A stretch of 64,000 bases of DNA from Serilophus lunatus (Eukaryota > Chordata > Aves > Passeriformes > Eurylaimidae). Where the stretch lies: NCBI GenBank assembly GCA_013399895.1, contig VXBA01001255.1, positions 248,001 to 312,000 on the forward strand. Reading direction: 5' to 3'. The notes under the pieces are model-generated. The model saw only the letters and a program-made list of their open reading frames with translations. It did no database searches and had not been told where the DNA came from. How positions within the stretch are numbered: the first letter of the stretch is position 1; each line of letters starts with the position of its first letter. Positions 21,291 through 32,800 of this stretch are shown here, one piece after another. The position numbers were made by a program, and so were the translations under genes.

Positions 21291-22490
21291 TAATGATTAC
21301 ATAACATTACTGATGTGGTTTTCAGACAATTCTCCAAGAAAATTGAAAAGTTTTAGCTTTAATCAAAGGGCTTTTTGTCAGAGGACTCTATGAAATTTTT
21401 TAGGAAATCACTTTGATTGCTTTTTGGTTATTTAGTGTTGGAAAATATTTTAAATATTTTGAGCACCTTTAAAAATTATGTGATATAAATGTTTACAAAA
21501 ATGGGGAAAATGCTGAAACTTTAAGTAGGAGGACAGATACTTTCTGGTCAACTGCACTCATAGATAAATCTGCCAACACTTATAATCTAAATGAGGAACT
21601 TTAAATATCATGTATTATGTGCTGAATATTTGTATTGAGCTGCCTACAATCAATCCATAGCATCAACTTTTAAAATGTCAGAGATTTGAATAGTACGTGT
21701 TGACAGGAAGCTGAGATTTGCTCAGAGATGCCATCTTTCTCAAACATGGTACTCTTGGTCAGGCAGTTACCTGGTCCTTGCTGACATTTTGAAGTAGTTT
21801 GAACTATCTTTAAAGAGTTTTGGTATGGTTTGGTTTGGTTTGGGAGCACTGGAGCTGCTTCTGCATTACGTATCACCTAGAACATTTGCCCTAGGTACTT
21901 TTGGCATTAGTGGATTTTTTTTTTTTTTAGATGCAGCTCCAGGAGAGGAAATGACTTGCAAAATCAGGTGAATTAATCATTATTTCAAAGGAAGATCTGC
22001 TTATTCTTGAAAATCAAGAAAGAATTTAATATGTCCTTTCAGAGCAAGGTTGCTCAATGAGGAGAGAAAAAGTGTGATCAGTGTTTGTGCTAGCACAGAG
22101 GATGTCACTGTAGCACATATAAACACAGCACTACTGAGGCCTTGTATATTTGGAAATGGCCCCCCTTAAATAAGCAGCCACCTGAAAAAGACCTTTAGAA
22201 GAACTGAGAATGCATCTCACTGATCAGTGAGCTGCCAACTGACATCAGGGTCTAGTGTCATCTATTTTGTACTTTTAGACTTCTTGCTGCTGTAATCTCA
22301 GGGGCTTCTCAGAAGGACTGAGGCATCCTGGTCCTTTGGGAATTTTTTCCACAGGCTAAATGCCTGTGGTGAAGCTGAGATCAGGCATATTTGAGTCTGG
22401 CAGTGAAAGGGAAAACTGAAAGCTTTATGGTGAGAGGAGATAAAAAGGAGAGAGGAGAATAATGCAGTAAAAGTTTACTCAGCTTTTCTG
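21291..22490. other. AT-rich intron, no gene seen
   Basis: AT-rich sequence with short T runs (21916-21929). The minus-strand open frame at 21670-21876 has no recognisable product. TGGTATGGTTTGGTTTGGTT at 21822-21841 is a small imperfect repeat. Confidence 0.5.
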
Positions 22491-22576
22491 TTTGTTTTTT
22501 TTTTTTGGTTTGTTTGTTTTGTTTTGTTTTTGTTTTTTTTTGGGTTTTTTTTGTGTTTGTTTGTTTGTTTTTTCCA
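22491..22576. repeat. T/G low-complexity tract (GTTT)n
   Basis: An imperfect array of GTTT/GTTTT/T-run units over about 85 bases. It generates spurious open frames on both strands: Phe/Val-rich on plus (22505-22702) and Lys/Thr-rich on minus (22381-22626). Neither is a gene. Confidence 0.9.
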
Positions 22577-22966
22577 GTATTATTATTTACTCTATCAGTA
22601 GTTTTAAACTCTGACTTTGGATCCAATCCTCTCTGGTTGACTGTGGTGCTAATGATCTCTGTTCAAAGAGACTTTAGTTCAAGCTCAGCATTTTGTAAAT
22701 GAGATCCCCCAGGCACTGTCCACCAGCTTTCCCTAGTGCTCTGCAAGGCACAATGTCCTGGGTGCTGGGAGAAGAGCTGCCATCCTGGTATTACTCATTG
22801 TGTTGTGGGCTGTGCACTGAAGGAGTTGAACTGCTCTTCTCTGAGTCTCTCAATGTTTAAGAACATGCTGATTAGAAACAGGTAAAAATAGCAGTGTAGG
22901 AGGATGCACACTAAAAGACTCCCTTAAGTAGGCAGGAGAAAATAGAAACTCCACTGATTATCTACG
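22577..22966. other. Intronic sequence, nothing recognised
   Basis: Mixed-composition single-copy-looking sequence between two simple-repeat tracts. No gene or repeat family was seen. Confidence 0.5.
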
Positions 22967-22986
22967 TATATATATATATACACACA
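22967..22986. repeat. (TA)7(CA)3 microsatellite
   Basis: Seven TA units (22967-22980) followed by CACACA. Short and probably polymorphic. Confidence 0.9.
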
Positions 22987-25900
22987 GACACCCCCTGCTA
23001 GGAAACTCTGCAGGGAGTTAGAAGTGCAGCAGCTTCTTGTAATCTGGAAGTAGCTGCTTGGATTATCCATGAAATGTGCTTTATGACTTCGGTCATCACC
23101 TCCAACATGTCTGGCACTGTCTTCAGGATTTTTTACCTCGTCTGTTTTACCTCATCAACAGTCTGCCTGAACTGTTTTCTCGCCCCTGAAACCTTTGCTT
23201 CAGGGAGTTGTCTTCCAAGAAATTATTCCTTATTTAGTCTTAGAAGCAACCTGCAAGTAGCATGTATGGTGCCAGCCCCATCTCAATCCTTGACTGTATA
23301 TGAGTCCTGTGTGTTCATATCACCAACTGTGTTAGCTTTTTCACATAGTTTTGAATGATGCTATGGGGCAGAAAAAGTCCAAACATTTCAAGATGTGCCT
23401 TCTTGAGGAAGGGGTGTGCCTGGCCTTCCTAGGACTTCAGGGCACTTCCAACTTTTCAGATAGACACCTGAACCACAGATGTCTTAAATTTTATGGTGAT
23501 GTCTCTACTTGTCATCTGAGGGCAATTCAATTTCTTCATAGATCTCTAGCAGTTACTCTTTGTCATTTGTGCATGACAGATCAAACTACTAAACTACAAA
23601 GAGCAGAGACTGTATGCTGCAAAACATGGTCCTCCTTCCATGTCCACCTCCCTCATGTCCTCTAATCCATCGACCCTTATTCAGCTTCTGTAGCATCTGA
23701 CTGTTTGCCAGATTGGCTGTTTTTTAATGTGGAGCACTACTCTGCTTGAACTCTTTGAAATTTAAAAGGATTCTCTTAGAACAAGTATTCATGAATTTGG
23801 CTGGCCAGATAGAGGCAGTTTAAGAGTTAACTGTATTCTATGCAGTTGTGCTGTTTCCCTGTATCTCCTTCAAGCCTTTAACTCCATAGCAACCACATGT
23901 GCATCTCTGCCTCTTCCCCAGCTCTCCTCACAGCCTGATTAATGTGCGCCGAAGGCAGGATGTTATTGAGTGATGAATTTTGTAGAGTTAGTTGTTCTCA
24001 TGTTTTGCTGTGACCCATTTACCCTCTTGGGCTTAGAGCTGATCCTCAAATAATACAAATCCAGTATTTCTGAGGATGTTTCCCCCTGCTCCTACCTCAT
24101 CTTGGAGCTAAGTATAATGTAGTTGTTTTATGGTCATTTTCCTCAGTAATGTGATTTTTTTCCCCCCAGTAATTTACTGCAAGGAAAGCTGTAAGTCTAT
24201 TTTGACATAAAACTATTCATATGCTCTAATTCTGTATTTTAGAAAGAAAATGTATAATTTCAGGTGTGTTCCTGGATTAATTATCTGGAGGAGGAGCAAT
24301 TAACAAATAATTCTGTTTGGTTTTTTTCCCTGCTGCATTTCTTCTCTCTCTTTACATAAATAGCAAGGTCTTTGTTTCTCTTTTGAATGAAACTGGTTTT
24401 GTTTCTGAAGTGTGAGTTGTTTGCTGAGGTAGAGCGAAGTCGCTGACAAACTCTAAAGGTTTCACCATGGGGCAACTGACAGCCACAAGTTACCTTAAAT
24501 CATAGGTGAGAACCAATGCCTTGAGCTGTGGCAGCTGACTGTGGTTGTTCTTTTACTCCCTTGCAAGTAGGTAGCAAATGTGTTACAACAAAACACAAGT
24601 TAAGCCAATTTTGTTGGCCATTGGGATTGTCTGTGCATGTGACCTTTGCTCATATGAGAAACAGAATTTCTTACATGTGGTAACTTAATTGTTCATAATT
24701 GGCTATCTGTAACCCTATGATTTTGAAGCACTAGATAGATGGAAAAGCTCAAATGGATCTTTAAACAGATGTGATCCAGACAGCCAGCAGTGTATTTTTA
24801 TAGATAGATGGCATGCCAGACCTATTCAGATACACAGTTTTTCTCATTATCTGGTTTGGACAGGATGGAGACAAAAAGCATCAACTCTTGTAAGTTTGCA
24901 AGACTCCACTTTACTTGTTGGAGACAATGTAATAAGCCAGCTTGTCCTTTAGGGCCTGCTCAGAGAGGCAAGGAAATCTCATGGCATTTTTGGTCCTGAA
25001 AACAAAGCCCCTTCAGGTAGAAATTCTGGTTTGTTTTTTTTTTTTTTTTCAGCTACAGTAAGTTGTCATGCTGGTCTGTTGTAGCCTCAGTCAGCAGAAA
25101 GAACTCAACTCAATAACTAAGAATATTAAGATTAGTGCTATACATACTTATTATGGCCTCATTCTTCCTTAGGTGTCGCTAGTGACCACTGTTGCAAGGC
25201 TGGATAGTGGGTTAAATGGACCCTTGTTCTAACTCAGATTGTCCTTCCTTATGTTTACGTGGGACTAGTGAAATAATTTTAAAACAGCTGACATTCAGTG
25301 AATTATCTTATTTTCTTATAAACAGGTGTTCTTATAAGAGTCTTGTGATCTATCCTCAAATAAATCTCTTGCCTTAGTGGAATCTTTTTTGCTCTGACCA
25401 GAATCTGGACTTGTATAACAAGGGAAGTGAACAGGATAGTGTGCCAAGAGCAGGGGACATTGAAGAATACCACCTGCTTGTTGGTGGCTTGCTGGCTGGC
25501 CTGACTGCTGTGTTTGGTGGGAGACTGCTGAGTTTCCAGTGAAGGTCTTTCTGAGGACACAGGTGATCACTTTAACCCAGCTGTATGTGTTCCACTGTTT
25601 TGTCCATCTCAAGCTTGACTGTTACTAAAAAGGACTATAACAAACCATCTTAAATACCCTAGCAAACAGTAGGTAAATTTTTTTGCTACTTCTCACGATT
25701 TATAGAGTGAAGTGCTGTTTGACAAACAGGAAAAAGTAAAAGCCCATTTTTCACTCTCTGCAGAGTTGGTGCTAGTGAGTTGAGTGGCTTCTGATCCATC
25801 CTGGGATTTGCCCACCTGTTGATTTCCCTGTTGCAAAACAATGGGAAATTGCTAACCAAAAGATGTGAGGGGATTCTGCTCTGGCCACCTGCACCCTGGC

Positions 25901-26054
25901 TCTCCAGGAAGGCAGCGAGTTGCAAAAGAAGGAAAGTCTCTGTGCAAAGCAAGAGGCTGGGAAAAGAGAGAGGAAAGCATCTTGGTGTAATCACCTAGGA
26001 TCCATCCTCAAGAGTGTTTAGGAGTGAGCTAAAGGTCAACAAAAGCATTAAGCA
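22987..26054. other. Intronic sequence, no gene seen
   Basis: Ordinary intron with T runs at 24153-24166 and 25033-25049. Open frames at 23074-23358, 23351-23665, 25303-25612 and 25686-25994 carry no recognised motifs. No repeat family was identified. Confidence 0.5.
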
Positions 26055-26613
26055 AAGAAGATGATTGTCCCCCTCTGCTCTGCGCTGGTGTGGCCCACTC
26101 TGAATAGTATGTATAGTTTTTGGCAGCACGATATAACAAAGATATTGAGTTAATAGAGAATGTCCAAAAGAGAGCAACAAAGATGGTGTAGGGCCTTTAG
26201 GGGAAGCCATCTGAGGTGTGGCTGAGGGCATTTGATCTTTTCAGCCTGGAAGAGACTGAGGGGAGACCTCATTGAAATCTACAACTTCCTTGTGAGAAGA
26301 GGAGGGGCAGGCACCGATCTCTGTGATGACCAGTGACAGGACCTGAGGGAATGGCCTGAAGTTGTGCCAGGGGTGGTTTAGGTTGATTTAGAACCTTTAT
26401 TAGAAAAAGATATTCCAGCTTCCAACCACCCTCTGGATGAACTAGGATCCCCAGGAAAGTGATCACAGCACCAAACTTGCCAGAGTTCAAGAAGTATTTG
26501 GACAATCCTCTCAGGCACATGGTGTGACTCTTGGGGATGGTCCTGTGCAGGGCCAGGAGCTGGACTCAATGATTCTTGTGGGTCTATTCCAACTCAGCAT
26601 ACTCTGTGATTAG
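26055..26613 (+). mobile_element. CR1 LINE 3' fragment
   Basis: Chicken-repeat-1 is the dominant non-LTR retrotransposon of birds. Landmarks run in order on the plus strand: CCCCCTCTGCTCTGCGCTGG near 26070; GATATTGAGTTAATAGAGAA then TGTCCAAAAGAGAGCAACAA from 26142; TTTTCAGCCTGGAAGAGACT then GAGGGGAGACCTCATTGAAA from 26238; the AGTGACAGGACCTGAGGGAA segment; and the 3' end TCTATTCCAACTCAGCATAC then TCTGTGATT. The ORF2 frame is degraded by stops and indels, so this is a dead 5'-truncated copy. The 5' edge is approximate. Confidence 0.9.
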
Positions 26614-27618
26614 GTGAACTTGATGAGACTTTCCACTAGAAATGAAGAATTTTGCCTAGTTCTTCAAACGTTTGTGCCTGTTATGGTACATGTTGCTGGT
26701 TATCTTTTTCAACTCTATGTCTCTGAGGTGTACTGCTCCAGTAGATGTACTCTGAGCAAAGGATGTCACTGGGGAGACGATGTGGAGCTTCCCAAAAACT
26801 GGCAAACCTTCAAGGCTAGCACAGAGGAGTGTGAGTGCCCCAGCTCCTGCCAGAGTGGGAAGCATTGAGACCCTGATGGGTGGCAGGAAAAAAATAAAAT
26901 CTCAAACCAGGCAAATTTTGTGAAGTACTGAACACTTCTCTCTTTCTTCTTTCTTTGCTGGTAACGGAGTTTATGACATTAATGCTGTCACAAATTGGTG
27001 ACTGCCTGCAATTGTCATTATCTTGCAATTCTCTGTGACCATTTGCATTCTCCTGTGCCCACAGGGATCAAACAACTGCAAGAAAAGAACGCACTTAGCA
27101 TGAAAGAGTCTCAGAGATACTAGTTTAAACAGTTCTGATTTCCTCTACTCTAGAAGGTAGGGGTGTAGTTATATTCTTGCTGATTCATTGTAATATTTCC
27201 CCAGAGGAAGACAATTTGATTTAGCAAAGGATTTGGTTTTTGAACATTGAGACTTCTGCGGTTACAAGATGTAGTCTTAAAACGAGATTGGAATGATTTA
27301 AAGAGCTACTGCCCCTCAGCAGAATCAAGGTAAATGATTTTTGCTGGAGCAACCTTGCCTTAACTCAGTGTGAAGTCAAACACGTCCTTGTGGTAGCTAA
27401 TTAACATTGTTGTAATGTTTAGCCAACTTTCCTTTATGTTTCCCAAACTGATCTGCCAAAGGATGGTGGTCTTGAAAGTACAGTAACTGCTTGTGGAGGG
27501 GGAACCCTGCTGATCATGTAAATGAGTTTGTCAGTTTGATGTGGCTGCTTCATTGTAACTGAAGGCGGCAGAGGCAGAGCTGAGAATGCTCCTTTGACTC
27601 CAGGTTTGGAAAGTGTCA
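26614..27618. other. Intronic sequence between CR1 and SINE, no gene seen
   Basis: Single-copy-looking sequence. The 26614-26868 open frame starts right after the CR1 end and has no recognised domain. Nothing else was seen. Confidence 0.5.
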
Positions 27619-27761
27619 AAGAATTACAGAATATTCTGAGTTGGAAAGGACCCACTAGGATCATCAAGTCCAACTCTTAAGTAAATGGCCCATAGGGTGA
27701 TCAAACCGGTGACCTTGGTGTTCTATAGCACCATTCTCTAACCAACTGAGCTAATCTCAAG
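27619..27761 (-). mobile_element. tRNA-Ile-derived SINE with CR1-type tail (TguSINE1-like)
   Basis: Read on the minus strand, positions 27761-27686 follow a tRNA-Ile(AAT) gene closely. TTAGCTCAGTTGGTTAGAG carries the A box, TGGTGCTATAGAACACCAAG is the anticodon arm, GGTTTGATCACC carries the B box, and ATGGGCCA is the acceptor end. Positions 27685-27619 then match a CR1 3' end, including GAGTTGGACTTGATGATCCT and a terminal ATTCTGTAATTC. This is the known design of a bird SINE transcribed by RNA polymerase III from a tRNA promoter and copied by CR1 reverse transcriptase. The anticodon loop is altered (CTATAG for CTAATAA-type), so it is not a functional tRNA. Its presence supports a passerine host. 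Confidence 0.88.
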
Positions 27762-29297
27762 CAATTTATTAACTGACCACAGAGGTGCAAGGAAAAAATG
27801 GTGAGAGTACTCTTCACTCTGTAAATTCACAGCTAGTGCAGTAGTGTGCTGTAGAGTCCCCTCCTAGGGACTACAACCTGAAATATGTTTGCAGTAAAAT
27901 AAGCAAAGAAGGAATTTTTTTCATTTGGAGACTTTGGTAACTGGGAATCCTAAAACCTAGATTTTATTGTCTACTTTTATTATTGTTAAACTAACCAATG
28001 CTTTGAGAGAGGTTAGAAAAACTTAGTGTTTTAGTAACCATTCATTTTTAATCTTGAGAGTGTTCTATATTTCATCTTCTTTTTGTCTGTGAAGCTGTCT
28101 GCATAAGAATGAGATATCTTGCTTATGAGTGTGCCCACTTTCTGTACTTATGACCCGCAAAATCACTAGTGTAAAGAGCCTGAAGACTTGATTCTTCAGA
28201 CTTTATGAGAATAAACATGATTAATAAAGAGGGGATAAACATGAGATTAAAAAAAGCCTTCCAGGAACAACTCTGAAATCCTTAATGGTGCTGTTGATAC
28301 TAATTTTGCAGGAGGAATATTTCTTCATTACTGTGTGGGAAAGTGTGAGCTCTAGGGAAGCCCTGCCATGTAGTTGCATGAAGACTTGCAGGATCTTCAT
28401 TTTCCAGGTTGCACAGGTTTAGAGGTTGCACAGAGTTGCTGATGTGACTCTCTCAAGGCTTGGGTTTTGCAAAGAGAGGCTGCCTGGAGAGCTGTGCATG
28501 TTGGAATAGATCTTAATAGCTCAAGCTCTGAAGACTCAGCTGCAGTTGCTTGCTCCTGGCAGTTGGCTGAGGACTGGGAGGATGGCTTACGTTTCAGCAG
28601 AAGTCTCACTGAAATGAATGTGCTTCTGCAAAACACATTCAGTCGGTGTTTTTTCCTGTAGGGAATCTGTCAGGGTCTTCTGAGGAGCTCTACGGCTCCT
28701 TGCATAAAAGGATACTTGCATAACTTGCAACTTGCATAAAAGGTAGAGATTGCCTGGTGGTAGGAGCAGGGAAAAGGAAGCATTCTCATCGTATTTCTTT
28801 CGTGTTTTTATAATATGGATGGTGATTGATTCTCTCAGTACTGAATTCCTCTGTGCCAAACCATTGATATCGACAGGAGCCTTGTTAACCTTGACACTTG
28901 GTGGAATTAGTGATTTGTAGCAACTTAATCAGATGATTATTCTGTGTGACCCATATGGATTGCTTGAGATTGCAATGATTCTGCTGACTGGCTGCTGCTA
29001 AAGCCAGGAGGTTCCCACTTGGCAATTGTGTCCAAGCTCATCTGATTCCCCTTTGCTTGCGCCACTGCACTTAGGCGATACTTTTCTGATATGTTTACAC
29101 ATTGAATTTTCACGTGTGCTTTACTCGGTGTTGCAAATTAAGATTGTCACCCTATGGTCTTCTTGTTTCCTTTAGGTTACCTATCTTGTCCCTGTTCCCT
29201 AAAGTTCACAATCATTTCAGCTCGAATGAACTAAAGACATTTTATTTTGATGAGCTGTCAACAGGAGGTATCGCTGGCATAAAAATGGTTAATAGCA
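27762..29297. other. Intronic sequence, no gene seen
   Basis: Mixed-composition sequence with short open frames (28397-28636 minus, 28467-28661 plus, 28587-28859 minus) lacking signatures. CTTGCATAAAAGG is a small local direct repeat at about 28698-28710 and 28731-28742. Confidence 0.5.
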
Positions 29298-29372
29298 GCA
29301 AGAGATGGAAAATGGAGATGAAAATAAAATATTTTCAGGGAGATTTTAGAAATTCCCCTGTGATCATAAGTG
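29298..29372 (+). repeat. 75-bp dispersed direct repeat, copy 1
   Basis: The copy begins GCAAGAGATGGAAAATGGAG and ends CCCTGTGATCATAAGTG. It is identical to the segment at 29739-29813 except for one base (C here, T there, near the end). The near identity in non-coding DNA points to a recent duplication. Confidence 0.95.
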
Positions 29373-29663
29373 TTGATCTTGACTGCACACAAATGAGAGT
29401 ACTGGGTCACATTTTGCTACATGGAGAAAAGTAGAAATGACCTGCCTTCAGGGTGAACCATGGAGGAAGGCTTGAATCATGGAGGCTAGCATGAGATTCT
29501 TGTCCCCAGTGGCAAAGGTGTTGGGTCAAGTGGCTGTTGAAATGTAGGGTTCTTTAGCTGTATTTAAGCAACAGATCAGCAAAGAATTCTTTGGAGATAG
29601 ATCAAAATCCTTCCTGAAGAGAGATCAGCAAATTGAAACTATTATTTATGTTGCTTTCAGAGG

Positions 29664-29707
29664 TTGTTTGCTTGTTTGTTTTTGTGTTTTGTTTTGTTTT
29701 GTTTTTT
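29664..29707. repeat. G/T low-complexity tract
   Basis: An array of GTTT and GTTTT units, ending about 30 bases before copy 2 of the 75-bp repeat. In the opposite orientation it would be an A-rich tail. Confidence 0.85.
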
Positions 29708-29738
29708 AACCAGGTACAGGACACATTCAAGTGTGCAC

Positions 29739-29813
29739 GCAAGAGATGGAAAATGGAGATGAAAATAAAATATTTTCAGGGAGATTTTAGAAATTCCCCT
29801 GTGATTATAAGTG
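29739..29813 (+). repeat. 75-bp dispersed direct repeat, copy 2
   Basis: It matches 29298-29372 at 74 of 75 positions, in the same orientation and 441 bases downstream. The following sequence repeats small pieces again (GTGATCATAAGTG at about 29823-29835), as if several template switches occurred. Confidence 0.95.
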
Positions 29814-29835
29814 CAATATAAGTGTGATCATAAGT

Positions 29836-32800
29836 GATATGTGCAATCCTTGGAACCCAGAGCCCTCCTCTTGAAGTGATGAGTTCAGATGTCAGAGTCT
29901 AAGTGAAAAAGTAGCTATAAGCACCCATTGACCACCACCTAATCTTGTATGCCATGCTTTATTGATTCTCTCCTTTGGTGGTGGCTGACAGAAAGGAATT
30001 ATATGGAAGAGCTCGATTTCTATTCTAGGTCTCTGAAGCAGCTGGTTCTTGGGAACATATTCCTGGGCACATGCTGGCTAGAGTGTTGAACTGATGGTCC
30101 TTCATTACCTGGCTTTTCATTTACCCAGTTGAGTTCTATTCTTTGGAGTGTGGATAGAGCTGTGGGGCTCTATGATTCCTGTCTGATGGAGTAATGGCAG
30201 AGAATGAGATCACTGTGAGCATAGTTCATTTTGTGTTCTTGATGAGTGCCTTTTGGAGAAGATGGTAACTCCCTGCCCTGTCCCGTTGTTCCACAGCCCT
30301 TTGTGCACACTCCTGATTGCACACTCCAATCCTTAGGAAGATGTTCAGGCATGAGGGAGAGTGACCAATTCCTGCCAGATGGGGAGCTTGTTTCTCCCAG
30401 GAAAATTTGTAAGGTCTTGCAGGCTCTGACTCTCCACCTGCTATCCAAAGCTTTGAGGGAATGGATGCTCCCATCACTGTATGATGCCTTATGCATTGGA
30501 CTTGCAATGGGAGCAGCCAGGGAACTGAACTATTTCCCAAAGGTTTGTATTTGTATCTCTTGCCTATTGCTGTTGTCCTGTCAAGCAGCCAGGACCAGGT
30601 CTTCCTGCCTCCCAGTTGGCTTCCCCTTTTGGAAAGAAAAAGAAGAAATGAAAATGGATTTTGTCTCCTTGTTCTGAGAAGTTGAATGTTTTGGCGATTA
30701 GACATCAGCCGTGTATGGCCTTAGGAGGTCTGATATTTTTTGTGATTTTTCAGATGTAAGATAAACAAGGACTCCACACTGATTTATGGGGAACTTTACT
30801 GTTTGCGATCATTTTTTACTCTTTGTGTTGTCCTGCAGTTGATTTTTGAGCCAGATAAGGCACAATTCTTGTGAGTTATTTATTTATTGTGTTCCCATTA
30901 AAAAGTTCTTCTGCAGGGCAGGAGGGACTTTAAAAGAGTAGGTTGGTAAATATACACTCATTCACCAACCATTCCCATTAGTTTGAGTTATATGCTACTT
31001 CTTCCTTCTTTTTCTCAAATTCTTTGACCAGTTCTACTTAAGTTATTTTGGAGAACAAGGTGTGAGGATGTGAAAGCTTCTTTGAAATGCTGTAGTTATT
31101 TCTAGTGTGACTTGTTTTGGGGATTTTTGTCTGTTTTGTATGTTTTATATATGATTGTTTTCTTAAAAACAATATTTAGCAAAGGTATTCTTTTGTGTTC
31201 AGGTGGGGGAAACCACTTTAGTTTTTCAGGTCTGGAAAAGGAAAGAATGTTTAGATCAAAAGGGCAGGGAAATGTTTGCTTTTGGTCAAGGAATATGCTG
31301 TCAGAAAGATGTTTGGAAGGAAAAATCATTGACAAAACTCTAATATTTAGGCACTGAAGTGTTTTTAAGTGCTTTCTGTGCTTTATGACTCCTCCCACTT
31401 ATTGATCACTTGAACTTCCTCTAATCTTAGTTCTTCCAGCAGCTTGTCTGGCAGTATGTTACAAGTTATATCTCTTTTAGAAATCCTTCACATAAAACTT
31501 CTTAGGTTTGGGCAAATATGTTTGTAAAGCATTACGGCAAAAGACCTGAAAGCAGAATGAATAGTGCTGTCCCCTTGTCACTCCATCATATCTGGCAGTG
31601 TCTCCAAGCCATATATTTACTAAGCTTCAGCAAAACTTGGGTTATTTGAATACAGTGTTTATCTAGGAGTTCTTTTATCGGGGACCGTATTTTAGTTCTG
31701 TTGGTTACAAGGTGGTAACGTGACAGTAATAGCATTTCCATCTTGCAGAATAGTGCATTCGGGAATATTGTGAACAATTTAGTAGAAGGCCTCATGACAG
31801 GAATATTTCTTAAATGGAAAAGTTAAAAGATTGTAGCCACAGTGCAATTCCATCTGACTACTTGTTTATCTGCTGCCAGCAGAGCTTGTTGTTTTTGGCC
31901 GTGTTTCAGCCTGTTCCCTTGGCCTCCCTTGGCCAACACCACAGTTGGCGTAGTATTAGCCAGGCCAGGGAGCTGATCCATCGGGTGGGGGACCCAAAAG
32001 CCCCAAGCTTGTCTGTGTAGTTTTCAGCTGTCTTTTCCTTCTCCTGAATTTATCACTCATCAGGACTGCCACAAGGTTTGCAGAGGGAATGTTCAGCTGG
32101 GGGTGGTCAAGCAACATGTGACTACTGGTTCTTGTGGCAGCCTGGGTTTGTGCTGCATTAGAGCGGTTGTATAATCCACCCTTGGTTTATTTCTGCACTG
32201 ACTAGCCATTTGTGCTTGTATTTCAAAGCTTTTTCTCCCTGTCTGCTTTTATAGACCTATATATCCCATAGATCTAATGCTTTCACAACCAAAGCAAAAA
32301 AGTCTTGTTGAGACTACCCTAGTGTTCCCCACTGATTGGGGTTATGCTGTGTCTCAAAAGGTTGCAGACTCTTGGTGCTAGGCAGTGAAGAATTGATGGG
32401 AATGGAGAGGTGGGAGGGGGGGAAAAAAAGGAGAATAAAGAAACATTTCCTGACACTTCCATTCATCTAGGGCTCATCAGAGGCTGGAAGGATTGGAGTC
32501 TTTCAGGTCAAAATGGTGCTGCTTCATTTTGGTGTGTGCTTATTTGAAGTGCTCATGACGATTGTTTGCAAGTCTTTTTAAGGTCATTCCTTGAATTTCT
32601 GGTCACCATAGTTTTTTATGTTACTCAGCCTGGCTGTCATAACCCAGACTATAAGGAACACTATTAGAGCAATTGGGAGTTTGAGGGGAACTATTTAGCA
32701 GCTGTGCTTCACTTGCAGCCTCGGTCAGAGTTGGTTAAGTGCAGATCAGCTCGTTAAAGTTTCAATGAGTGTTGCTCTGGGCTTGTATGACTGCCTTGGT

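Noticed and set aside
22381..22702. Open frames rich in Phe/Val (plus) and Lys/Thr (minus)
   Set aside because: Both are direct translations of the GTTT low-complexity tract.
27686..27761. A functional tRNA-Ile gene on the minus strand
   Set aside because: The anticodon loop and several stem positions are altered, and the head is fused to a CR1-type tail, so it is a SINE.
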